Positions 8,917 to 16,610 of a stretch of 32,826 nucleotides of DNA are shown here, in pieces. Origin of the DNA: an uncultured Bacteroidales bacterium (lineage in GTDB: Bacteria > Bacteroidota > Bacteroidia > Bacteroidales > Bacteroidaceae); contig CADCIO010000043.1 of the NCBI GenBank assembly GCA_902801475.1, forward strand, positions 1 to 32,826, given 5' to 3'. Numbering within the stretch: position 1 is the stretch's first letter; each line of letters starts with the position of its first letter. The position numbers and the translations under genes were made by a program. Below the pieces are notes generated by a model that did not search any database, was not told the DNA's origin, and saw nothing but the letters and a program-made list of their open reading frames with translations.

Positions 8917-9482
8917 AATTCAGCTATCCTTTCATCTATATTCTTCTTGCTCAGTTCTGGAATCACCACCTGCATGCCAAAACCTCGACCCTTAAACGTG
9001 AAACCATCGACGGAGTTATAGACGCAGAGCCCACAACGGATGCACTTGGCAGGTTCGAACCAGAGGCGACCCGTGACATGCTCCCGAACGACGGGTTCAA
9101 CGGGCGGCAAGGGGGCAAAGCGAGTCCATTTCGCCTTCATCCGCAACGCCAAATCCCTCAACCGGCACTTCGCCTTACTCTCACACCCGCCACAGCGAGC
9201 CTTGTGCTCACTCAGCAGCAATTCGATCGCCGTGCGTCGTAACGCTATCACGTCGTCAGAGGACGTGTCAATGCGCATCCCTTCCACGGGAATGGTGGAA
9301 CAGGAGGGAATCATCTGATTGTTCGCCTCGTTGCGCACCATGCAGATCATGCACGACGTGTGGTGCTTGGCATTGGGGGCATAGCAGAGCGACGGGATGT
9401 CGTATCCTGCCTCACGCAGTTCTTCAATAAGAACGCGCCTTCCACTGACTTCCAATTCTTTATTGTCAACAAATATCTTCAT
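8886..9482 (-). CDS. NuoG N-terminal / HoxU-like iron-sulfur subunit
   Basis: A 198-residue cytoplasmic electron-transfer protein. It carries a 2Fe-2S ferredoxin domain (CYAPN..HHTSCMICMV and the following PSC), the His-Cys3 4Fe-4S motif HKARCGGCESKAKC, and a CIRCGLC...CPTGAL cluster with the wide spacing seen in NuoG. The molybdopterin-like domain of NuoG and the H-cluster domain of FeFe hydrogenases are absent, so this matches HoxU or stand-alone diaphorase small subunits. It starts in an ATGA overlap with the NuoE-NuoF fusion (9479-9482). The two probably form an NADH-oxidising module that passes electrons to an unidentified acceptor, possibly the polyferredoxin encoded upstream. Confidence 0.88.
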   Translation of the reverse strand: MKIFVDNKELEVSGRRVLIEELREAGYDIPSLCYAPNAKHHTSCMICMVRNEANNQMIPSCSTIPVEGMRIDTSSDDVIALRRTAIELLLSEHKARCGGCESKAKCRLRDLALRMKAKWTRFAPLPPVEPVVREHVTGRLWFEPAKCIRCGLCVYNSVDGFTFKGRGFGMQVVIPELSKKNIDERIAELCPTGALYMV

Positions 9483-11872
9483 GACTTCTTCACTTTCTTG
9501 ATGGCTTGATAATCACACTCATCCACACACAGACCGCACTGGGTACACTTGTCCGTGTCGATGACATGCTTCTCGTAGGGGGTATAGGCGATGGCGTCAC
9601 TGGGACAGGAACGGGCACACTTGGTGCAGCCCACGCAGTCGTCGGTAATCTCCAGTTTCACCATCTGCTTGCAGGAACCCGTTCGGCAGAGGCCGCTGAC
9701 ATGTTCCTCGTACTCTTGGCGGAAATAGCGCAACGTGGAGAGCACAGGATTGGGCGCCGTCTTGCCAAGTCCGCAGAGAGCCGCCCGCTTGATGCTCCGG
9801 GCAAGTTCCTCCAGACGGTCGATGTCCTCCATCGTGGCTTGCCCCGTGGTAAAGCGCTCGAGGATGTCGAGCATGCGACGGATGCCAACACGGCAAAACG
9901 TACACTTTCCACACGACTCCGCACAGGTGAAATTCGTGAAGTAGCGTGCCACATCGACCATGCAACTGCTCTCGCCCAGCACGACAAGTCCGCCAGACCC
10001 CATGATGGCACCCATCTGGTTGAGGGCATCAAAATCCACTTCCGCATCACAGAGTTCAGCGGGGATGCATCCACCAGAGGGACCCCCAATCTGCACAGCC
10101 TTCAACTTCTCGCCACCTTCCACTCCCCCACCAATCTCATCAACAATCTGACGAAGCGTCGTGCCCATGGGAACCTCGATGAGTCCGCCGTGATTGACTT
10201 TTCCTGCGAGGGCGAAGACCTTGGTGCCACGACTGCCGGACGTGCCCACCTTGGCATATTCGTCGGCTCCATGACGGATGATGTAAGATATCTGACTCAG
10301 CGTCTCCACATTGTTGATGAGCGTAGGCCGACCGTTCAGACCCTCCTGAGCAGGATAAGGTGGACGACGATGAGGGAAGCCTCGTTTACCCTCCAACGAA
10401 GCAATGAGCGCGGTCTCCTCTCCACAGACAAAAGCACCTGCACCCTCGAAGATGCAGACATCGAAGGTGAAGTCGGTGTCGAAGATATGCTCGCCCAGAA
10501 GACCTTTCTGCCGACACATGTCGAGCGCCTTGCGGATGCGGATGACGGCTTGGGGATATTCGGCACGGATGTAGAAGATGCCCTCGGCTGCACCAACGGC
10601 ATAGGCGGCAATCATCATGCCCTCGATGACTCGCAGGGGATAGGACTCCAAGAGGATGCGATCCATGAAAGCACCTGGGTCACCCTCGTCACCATTGCAG
10701 ATGACGACGGGCTCAGAGTTGAGCGTTGAGGTTTTAGCGTTTAGAGGTGAGAGGTTAGCGTTGTCCCTCACAAGTTGCCACTTCTTGCCGGTGAGGAAGC
10801 CGCCCCCTCCCCTACCTCGGATGCCGCTGTGGAGCACCTCATCGATGACCTGCTGAGGCGACATGCCGTTGAGCGCCTTCTTGAGAGCCTCGAAGCCGCC
10901 CAAGGAGATGTATTCGTCGATGTCGAGGGGATTGAGATGTCCGTAGCCCTCAGTGGAGATGCGATACTGACCGCCCAGAAACGTGTTGATGCTCTGGGTG
11001 CGTTCCTTCTCAGGAATGAAGAGGATGTTGTCCCACGTCTGGTCGGTATGGAAGGTGTCAATCTGGTTGAGGATGGCATTGCGGAGACGACGGAGTCGGC
11101 TGGCTGGTCGGAAGTGATGAAGCAGAATCTCCTTCACCTCGTCTGGCTTGATGTTGGGATAGCGCACAATGTTGCCGTCGGGCATCGCCACATCGATGAG
11201 GGGCACCTGATTGCATGTGCCGACACAGGAGACAGGCTTGATGCGCACATGGATGCCCAGGTCCTTGCAAGCCTCCACCACAGCGGCATAGACCTCAGCG
11301 GTGCCACTCGCCTGACAGCAGTTCTCCATGCCCAAACGGACTTCACCCTGAACGGCCTTCCCGTCATCGTCCGCAGTCAGTTCTTCCTCATTCGCTACCA
11401 TCGCTTCGAACTCGTCCAAGACCTCACGCACCCTGCCTGGCTGCACATGTCCGAAGATTTTCTCGTCAATCTGCACCACGGGCGCCAAGGCACAGCATCC
11501 GAGGCACGCCACCTTCTCGATGGAGTAGAGTCCGTCGGCAGTGGTGATGTCATCGCCCTCCAACTTCAACTCGCGTCGGAAGGCATCATAGACGTTGTTG
11601 GCACCCTTCACATGGCACGCTGTGCCGATGCAGACCTTGATGACATGTTTGCCGTAGGGAACCATCCGCAACTGCGAATAGAATGTCGCCACACTGATGA
11701 GCTGGGCACGGTCAATGTCCGTCTGCTCATACAGACGGTCGAGCGCATCGGACGGCAGATAGTTGAACTCCTGCTGAATGGCCTGCAAGAGCGGGATGAT
11801 CTGTTCACGCCCCGAACCAATCCTGTCGATGATGGCATCCGTCTTGCGATATATGATCTCTTTGTTATCCAT
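9479..11872 (-). CDS. NuoE-NuoF fusion, NADH dehydrogenase (diaphorase) with C-terminal 2x[4Fe-4S] ferredoxin
   Basis: About 797 residues. A NuoE domain carries CIGTAC...CLGCC for a 2Fe-2S cluster. A second thioredoxin-like 2Fe-2S segment follows (ENCCQ...SCVGTC). The NuoF part has the FMN/NADH loops GRGGGGFLTGKKW and NGDEGDPGAFMDR, GAFVCGEETALI, and the N3-type cluster ESCGKCTFC with a later Cys in AALCGLG. A C-terminal ferredoxin has two CxxCxxCxxxC sets (CVGCTKCARSCPSDAI, CTQCGLCVDEC). The layout resembles HoxF fused to an HndC-like tail. The start MDNKEI at 11872 lies just after the upstream TGA. A 16-residue insert made from heptamers (10716-10763) lies between the FMN loop and the NADH-binding segment. 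No hydrogenase large subunit is nearby. Confidence 0.92.
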   Translation of the reverse strand: MDNKEIIYRKTDAIIDRIGSGREQIIPLLQAIQQEFNYLPSDALDRLYEQTDIDRAQLISVATFYSQLRMVPYGKHVIKVCIGTACHVKGANNVYDAFRRELKLEGDDITTADGLYSIEKVACLGCCALAPVVQIDEKIFGHVQPGRVREVLDEFEAMVANEEELTADDDGKAVQGEVRLGMENCCQASGTAEVYAAVVEACKDLGIHVRIKPVSCVGTCNQVPLIDVAMPDGNIVRYPNIKPDEVKEILLHHFRPASRLRRLRNAILNQIDTFHTDQTWDNILFIPEKERTQSINTFLGGQYRISTEGYGHLNPLDIDEYISLGGFEALKKALNGMSPQQVIDEVLHSGIRGRGGGGFLTGKKWQLVRDNANLSPLNAKTSTLNSEPVVICNGDEGDPGAFMDRILLESYPLRVIEGMMIAAYAVGAAEGIFYIRAEYPQAVIRIRKALDMCRQKGLLGEHIFDTDFTFDVCIFEGAGAFVCGEETALIASLEGKRGFPHRRPPYPAQEGLNGRPTLINNVETLSQISYIIRHGADEYAKVGTSGSRGTKVFALAGKVNHGGLIEVPMGTTLRQIVDEIGGGVEGGEKLKAVQIGGPSGGCIPAELCDAEVDFDALNQMGAIMGSGGLVVLGESSCMVDVARYFTNFTCAESCGKCTFCRVGIRRMLDILERFTTGQATMEDIDRLEELARSIKRAALCGLGKTAPNPVLSTLRYFRQEYEEHVSGLCRTGSCKQMVKLEITDDCVGCTKCARSCPSDAIAYTPYEKHVIDTDKCTQCGLCVDECDYQAIKKVKKS
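10716..10763. repeat. Mixed heptamer array inside NuoF
   Basis: Seven mixed units (GAGTTGA, GCGTTGA, GGTTTTA, GCGTTTA, GAGGTGA, GAGGTTA, GCGTTG), 48 bp, a multiple of 3. They encode the NLSPLNAKTSTLNSE insert between two conserved NuoF segments. Confidence 0.93.
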
Positions 11873-11877
11873 GCTGG

Positions 11878-13650
11878 TCAACTTTTCTTTACACAATACA
11901 GCGACTTGTCTGTCCGCACAATCATCATGCCGTCCGTGAAGGCAGGCGTGGCAAAGGTCTTCTCACCCGTCTCAAACGATGTGATGAGGTCGAAGGTGCT
12001 GGCAGAGAAGATGTACACCTTGCCGCTGTTGCTGAACAGATAGACCTTGCCATCCACCACCACTGGCGACGAATAGAAGGGGGTCGTCAGGTCGTGTTCC
12101 TTCTTCACCTCACCCGTCTTGGCATCGTAGGCACACACCATGCCGTAACTCGTGGCACAGAACACAAGGTCTTTGGTGGCCGCCAGACTTGAGCACTCCG
12201 GCAGATAGTCGCTCGCCTCCCAGAGGGTCTCACCCGTGGCACCATCGATGGCGATGCACTTGGCATATTCGCTGGCACCAAACACCACGCCTCCAGCACT
12301 CGCAGGACTGGAACCCACTTCGCCACTCATGCACTCCACACGCCACAGTTCGGCACCGTTACCAGGATTGTAGGCAGCAATGGCTGGATTACCCATCACC
12401 ACAAGCGCTGACTTGCCGCCCAAGGTGGCAATGATGGGCGAACTCCAGGCTATCTTGTCCTTGGCCGACTTGCTCCAGATCTGATTGCCGTTCTTGGTGC
12501 TGAGCGCGAGTATCTTGGCATTGGAATTGTTCTGATACTGGATGATGAGCGTGTTGCCATACATCAGCAGCGACGAGGCATAGCCGTAGTGGTTGTCGGG
12601 CAGTCCGATGTTCTTCGCCCACAGACGCTTGCCTTCCATGTTGGCACAGATGACATCGCCCGTGGCAAAGATGGCGCACACTTCCTCACCGTTCGTGGCC
12701 ACCGTACTGGCAGCCAGTCCTGTGTCGGCATTCACCTTCGGCATACTGCTGGGCGATCCAGCGATGCCATCAGCCTTCACCGTCCATTTCAGTTCACCTG
12801 TCCAGACATCATAACAATAGAGTTCACGAGCCTTCGCATCAGCCCCAGTGATGAAGACGTTCCGACCTGTGATGACAGGCGAGTTGTAACCGTGTTTGGG
12901 AATAGACGATTGCCAGAGGATGTTCTTCTTGCCGGAGAGGTTCCATGAGGTGGCAATGCCCCGTGCCGAAGAGGTGGCACTGGAATTGTTGCCACGAAAA
13001 GCCCTCGAAGCAATCTTGAGTTCGGGCATGTCATCCACCTCTGCAGAATCGGTATCCTCTCCTTTCACACTATCCGTTCGCAAGGTGTCAGCCACTGAGT
13101 TGGCATCAGAAAGTTGAGCGTCGGCAGATGGTTCCAGCATGGCCATCTGCTCTACGCTGTCCGCAGCCACCATTCCCTTCTCCCATGCCATCAGTCCCTT
13201 CCAATCCACGTGCTGCACAGCCACGAGACCCACACCAATCAGTGCCACCACAGCAGCAGCCCATCCAAGATAATTGCGGGCACGGCTCTTCGCCATCCAC
13301 TCGTCAATCGGGTCATACTCCTTCTCCGGCAGATTCTTGGTCTCCTTATAATAAAGGTTCAGACAAAGCGCCAACACAATAGCCATGCCCAACAAGAGGT
13401 AAATGCCCATCTTCAGTTGACCTTCCTTCACAAAATAAGCCTTGCGCGACAGGAGATCCAACTCACGAATCTGCTGTTGCAGCACCTCGTTGTCACCGTT
13501 GGTTTCATTCAGTTCCTTCAAGGTCTCCATCACACCAGTCTCCAATGGTGACACCTGCTGCATCTGGTAATAACTGACACCCAGCATGACCGTCAGCGCC
13601 AAGATGAAGACGCTCGTGACAATGGCAATATTACGATATAACTTTCTCAT
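11878..13650 (-). CDS. Membrane-anchored PQQ-like propeller with three N-terminal TM segments
   Basis: 590 residues. TM1 is near residues 7-28, followed by a short helical, coiled-coil-like stretch (ETLKELNETNGDNEVLQQ) to about 70. TM2 and TM3 lie near 80-100 and 128-147. After an acidic, Ser/Asp-rich linker (about 165-215) comes a PQQ-like propeller with blade motifs DVWTGELKW, TKNGNQIWSK, GNGAELWRVE, GATGETLWEAS and DAKTGEVKKE. Three TMs place the propeller on the outer face of the inner membrane. It sits between the polyferredoxin gene and NuoEF, so it may be the membrane partner that links cytosolic and periplasmic redox parts; that is inference. The stop lies 5 bp before the NuoEF start. 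Confidence 0.85.
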   Translation of the reverse strand: MRKLYRNIAIVTSVFILALTVMLGVSYYQMQQVSPLETGVMETLKELNETNGDNEVLQQQIRELDLLSRKAYFVKEGQLKMGIYLLLGMAIVLALCLNLYYKETKNLPEKEYDPIDEWMAKSRARNYLGWAAAVVALIGVGLVAVQHVDWKGLMAWEKGMVAADSVEQMAMLEPSADAQLSDANSVADTLRTDSVKGEDTDSAEVDDMPELKIASRAFRGNNSSATSSARGIATSWNLSGKKNILWQSSIPKHGYNSPVITGRNVFITGADAKARELYCYDVWTGELKWTVKADGIAGSPSSMPKVNADTGLAASTVATNGEEVCAIFATGDVICANMEGKRLWAKNIGLPDNHYGYASSLLMYGNTLIIQYQNNSNAKILALSTKNGNQIWSKSAKDKIAWSSPIIATLGGKSALVVMGNPAIAAYNPGNGAELWRVECMSGEVGSSPASAGGVVFGASEYAKCIAIDGATGETLWEASDYLPECSSLAATKDLVFCATSYGMVCAYDAKTGEVKKEHDLTTPFYSSPVVVDGKVYLFSNSGKVYIFSASTFDLITSFETGEKTFATPAFTDGMMIVRTDKSLYCVKKS

Positions 13651-13659
13651 GTTTGTTTA

Positions 13660-13708
13660 GAGGTGAGGGGTTAGGGGTTAGGGGTTAGGGGTTAGCGGTT
13701 AGAGATGA
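13660..13708. repeat. Heptamer array, GGGGTTA type
   Basis: Seven units: GAGGTGA, GGGGTTA x4, GCGGTTA, GAGATGA. It lies between the three-TM propeller start and the polyferredoxin; the polyferredoxin stop codon (13685-13687) is part of it. Confidence 0.96.
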
Positions 13709-14998
13709 CTTTCGCCCAGCGCGTGGGCTGGTTCGCCCAGCGCGTGGGCTGGTGGATTGGGGACAATAGTTGAAGCACTTGCCACAGAGGGTGCAACGTG
13801 CCATATCGATTTCGTAAGTCTTGCGTCCGCGCTTGAGGGAGAGTTTCAGCAATTTGAAACCAATCACGAACCCGATGAGTGCACCAGCCAGATAGGAATA
13901 GAACCTATAGTCACTGCGGATATCATCCACCTGGGCTTTCAGTTCGTTGATGTCGCCACCCAAAGCATGGAAGGTCTCCACCTCCAACGGCTCCTCCATC
14001 TCTGGATGAACCTCCTGCTCAAGCAGCAGTTCGTAGAGATACACATCCTTATGCGCCAAGCTCAACGCATCACTCTGACTGCCCACCAGCACAGCACCTG
14101 CCAACGTCAGCAGGGGCAGCAAGACAGCCATCAAGATGATACGCTTCACACCTTTTCGACGCTCCTCCTTCGTCCTACTGCTTTGTGGCGCACGAATGGC
14201 ATCGACAGGGCAAGACACACTGCAGAGCGCACAGTTGATGCACCCCTTGTCCGTGATCTCCAGCTTCTTCCAAGACAACGCACTGAACACGCTCAACAAA
14301 GCTCCGTAAGGACAGAGGAACTGGCAGAACGGACGTCCGACGAAGATGGACATGACCAGCAGCACGATGCCGAAAGTCATCACACCAAGGTCACCTCCCA
14401 ATCGGAAGATGCCAATGAAAGGATCCAGTCGGCAGATGAGGAACTGGCTTCGTGTGGCGGCATAGAGGATGGTGAACGCCAGATAGACCCAAGGAATCAT
14501 CGTCAACGTGGCAGAGACCGCACGTGACAATCGGAAGTTCCTCACATTCACCAATTCCTGCAAAGCTCCCAACGGACAAACACCCGAGCAGAACACCCTG
14601 CCAAAGAGCAAGGCGAACACGATGGGCAGCAGGAACACCAGCAGCACATACCAGGGCAAGTGATAGTCGGGATTCACAACAGCCGTCACCACATTTTGTA
14701 TGGAACCCACACTGCACACGCAACCGCTACGGAAGAATCCAAAGTACAACACCGACACCACCGACATCGAGAAGATGATGGCACGAGCACGTTTCTTGTA
14801 AGCAGCCCACACCACCAGACTCATCATGCCCACGAGCAACACCACATCGAGGATATTCCAAACCCACTCGTTGGGCGCTCCATGAAAGATCTCAGGATAT
14901 TGGTAACCCGACGTGAAATCTGGTTTCGGAAACCGTGCCACAGCCCAAGCCCGGCAACTGCAGATGAATCCTATGAATATGGCAAGAACTTTACGCAT
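13685..14998 (-). CDS. NapH/NosR-type membrane polyferredoxin
   Basis: 437 residues with several TM helices. It has the paired CxxxCP motifs typical of NapH/NosR/CcoG-like proteins (CSGVCPLGALQE and CQFLCPYGAL), a ferredoxin motif CINCALCSVSCPVDAI, and a late CTLCGKCFNYCPQ cluster. The family moves electrons across or along the inner membrane to periplasmic acceptors. The start overlaps the Tat-ferredoxin stop by 8 bp (14991-14998). The last ~20 residues are not family sequence: two copies of SPRAGRT from a 21-bp direct repeat (13711-13752), then residues and the stop codon supplied by a GGGGTTA heptamer array. The native C-terminus may therefore have been replaced. The electron donor and acceptor are not shown. 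Confidence 0.88.
   Translation of the reverse strand: MRKVLAIFIGFICSCRAWAVARFPKPDFTSGYQYPEIFHGAPNEWVWNILDVVLLVGMMSLVVWAAYKKRARAIIFSMSVVSVLYFGFFRSGCVCSVGSIQNVVTAVVNPDYHLPWYVLLVFLLPIVFALLFGRVFCSGVCPLGALQELVNVRNFRLSRAVSATLTMIPWVYLAFTILYAATRSQFLICRLDPFIGIFRLGGDLGVMTFGIVLLVMSIFVGRPFCQFLCPYGALLSVFSALSWKKLEITDKGCINCALCSVSCPVDAIRAPQSSRTKEERRKGVKRIILMAVLLPLLTLAGAVLVGSQSDALSLAHKDVYLYELLLEQEVHPEMEEPLEVETFHALGGDINELKAQVDDIRSDYRFYSYLAGALIGFVIGFKLLKLSLKRGRKTYEIDMARCTLCGKCFNYCPQSTSPRAGRTSPRAGRKSSLTANP
13711..13752. repeat. Two perfect 21-bp direct repeats
   Basis: Two tandem copies of a 21-bp unit with a near-palindromic core (CCCAGCGCGTGGG). They encode SPRAGRT twice at the end of the polyferredoxin and lie directly beside the heptamer array. 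Confidence 0.95.
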
Positions 14999-15566
14999 GG
15001 TCTTTCAGTTTGTAAGCATGAGCATTCGATACACGCTGAATGGCATCCGAGGGACATACCTTGGCGATGGCACATTCATTACATTGCTGACACTTCTCCT
15101 GGTCAATCTGCAGGAACAGGGAACCATTACCAAACGATGTGCATCCCTTCACGCACTTGCCACAACCCGTACAAAGCGCCTCATCGATGGTGTATTCAAA
15201 ATAAGGCTCCTCCACGAACTCACGTTTGATGGCACCTGTGGGACACATCATATTCTCTGCAGCCGTATTGAGTTCCTTCACATTGGGACGATAGTAACCG
15301 CCACAGAGATCGCAATAGCCACATACCCTGTTAGCATGAAAACATTTGACGGCAGAAACAGTCAGCACACAATCGGTCTCGCACCGTCCACATTGCGTAC
15401 ACTTGTATGGGTCAATCTGCCAAAAGACATCACCTTCTTTCGCGCTGGCTTTCGCTGCGAGCAATCCTCCCGATGCCAATGCAACACCTCCTGCAACAAA
15501 AGTGCTGCAAGTGCGCAGGAAATCCCTGCGATCCATCGGACTTTTCAGTTGAGCTTTATCTTTCAT
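14991..15566 (-). CDS. Tat-exported multi-[4Fe-4S] ferredoxin
   Basis: 191 residues starting with a twin-arginine signal (MDRRDFLRTCSTFVAGGVALASGG, from residue 11). Four cysteine clusters are visible: CTQCGRCETDC, CGYCDLCGGYY with a later CPTGAI, CTGCGKCVKGC, and CQQCNECAIAKVCPSDAI. The pattern resembles periplasmic NapG/DmsB-type electron carriers. It is encoded directly before the NapH-like protein (8-bp overlap), the usual partner order for NapG-NapH. It probably accepts electrons from the membrane polyferredoxin and passes them to a periplasmic enzyme, which here could be one of the propellers; that last step is inference. A start at the internal ATG (SPMDRRDF) is possible and keeps the signal. 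Confidence 0.87.
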   Translation of the reverse strand: MKDKAQLKSPMDRRDFLRTCSTFVAGGVALASGGLLAAKASAKEGDVFWQIDPYKCTQCGRCETDCVLTVSAVKCFHANRVCGYCDLCGGYYRPNVKELNTAAENMMCPTGAIKREFVEEPYFEYTIDEALCTGCGKCVKGCTSFGNGSLFLQIDQEKCQQCNECAIAKVCPSDAIQRVSNAHAYKLKDHA

Positions 15567-15575
15567 TTGTCAATA

Positions 15576-16577
15576 TCATATTTTAAGTGGACAATCCAGA
15601 TTGCACTGTCCGCACTCTGTTTGTTGACTAAGTCTTTTATCATATTGAAATACAGACACCTTGTCACCACCAGTCACGATGAGCTTGTCTTTCATGACAC
15701 GAACATCATAAGCAGCAGTACCACGTCCCAAGGCTTTGCTATCCAGCAATACACTACGGAACTTTCCACTGGAACTATAACAACTGATGCGTGGAATGCC
15801 TTTTTCCGATGTCAGCAGTTCACCATTGTTCGATGGAGTAAGGATGGCAGGATTACAACATCCGCTGAAAGCACCTGCCTCAGCACCAGACTTTCCGAAA
15901 GAAGCCACAAACTCGCCTTCTGTAGTATAACTCTCCACCAAGTGACGACCTGGGTTGGAACAATAAATGATGCCGTCCATGTAGGTGATGCCAAAGCAAT
16001 AGCTGGGCACGATGAAACCTTTGGGGCTATTGATGAAGCGTGCCAACATGCCATCAAGATGATACTTGCAGATGTTCTTGTTGGCAGCATCCGTCACAAA
16101 GATTCCCTCCTGACAGACAGTCAAGGAACAATAGTCGGCATTGTCGCTGCAAGCCTCCCATTCCTGCGTGATGTCTCCCAAACGGTCATACACTTCGATG
16201 CGAGTGGGGAACAAAGCATAAATGTGTCCATCATAAACGGCGATGTCACGAAGGTCGCTGGGCGTAGAGAAGTTGGTCTGCAATTCACCACTCATCCCAT
16301 ATACATAGATGTTATTAGGCGTGGCAATATAGATGCTACCGCCCTCCACCTCCATTGCACTAATATCGTCAGGAGCAAGGAAGCCATAGACACGACGGTA
16401 GGGAGAGACGAAATCTTCATCCTCCTTCAGCAGAACGTTTCCTTTAGCTCGCTTGGAATCATAGAAAAGCTTGTCGGGTCTCTTGAACATGTTCCACATG
16501 CCACGTCCGACGACAGAGAGAATCACCCCCCCGACAACCAGCGAACCAGATATTTTCAAAAATTTGCGCCTATCCAT
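15576..16577 (-). CDS. Tat-exported NHL/six-blade-type propeller with C-terminal CxxCxxxCP
   Basis: 333 residues. A twin-arginine signal (MDRRKFLKISGSLVVGGV) is followed by a propeller with NHL-like phrases (DIAVYDGHIYALF, GITYMDGIIYCSNPGRHLVESYTTEGEFVASFG, DVRVMKDKLIVTGGDKVSVF). It lacks the TG-x-x-x-W signature of the other propellers in the train, so it is a different propeller class. The last residues, ECGQCNLDCPLKI, form a lone CxxCxxxCP motif. Tat export of a metal-free propeller would be odd, so cytosolic cofactor insertion is plausible; a shared or fourth-ligand cluster with the adjacent Tat ferredoxin is one possibility. It lies 9 bp before that ferredoxin gene. Confidence 0.82.
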   Translation of the reverse strand: MDRRKFLKISGSLVVGGVILSVVGRGMWNMFKRPDKLFYDSKRAKGNVLLKEDEDFVSPYRRVYGFLAPDDISAMEVEGGSIYIATPNNIYVYGMSGELQTNFSTPSDLRDIAVYDGHIYALFPTRIEVYDRLGDITQEWEACSDNADYCSLTVCQEGIFVTDAANKNICKYHLDGMLARFINSPKGFIVPSYCFGITYMDGIIYCSNPGRHLVESYTTEGEFVASFGKSGAEAGAFSGCCNPAILTPSNNGELLTSEKGIPRISCYSSSGKFRSVLLDSKALGRGTAAYDVRVMKDKLIVTGGDKVSVFQYDKRLSQQTECGQCNLDCPLKI

Positions 16578-16589
16578 AAAGTGGTGGTA

Positions 16590-16610
16590 AAGTTTAGAGT
16601 TGAGAGTTTG
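16590..16610. repeat. Heptamer array at the end of the membrane propeller gene
   Basis: Three units (AAGTTTA, GAGTTGA, GAGTTTG). The TAA stop (16594-16596) and the last codons of the propeller lie in it. Confidence 0.85.

Noticed and set aside
10775..12043. Long plus-strand open frames antisense to NuoEF, and similar ones at 14913-16631, 24916-25941 and 26095-27324
   Set aside because: Their translations are biased compositions with no recognisable domains, and each lies antisense to a gene with clear motifs.
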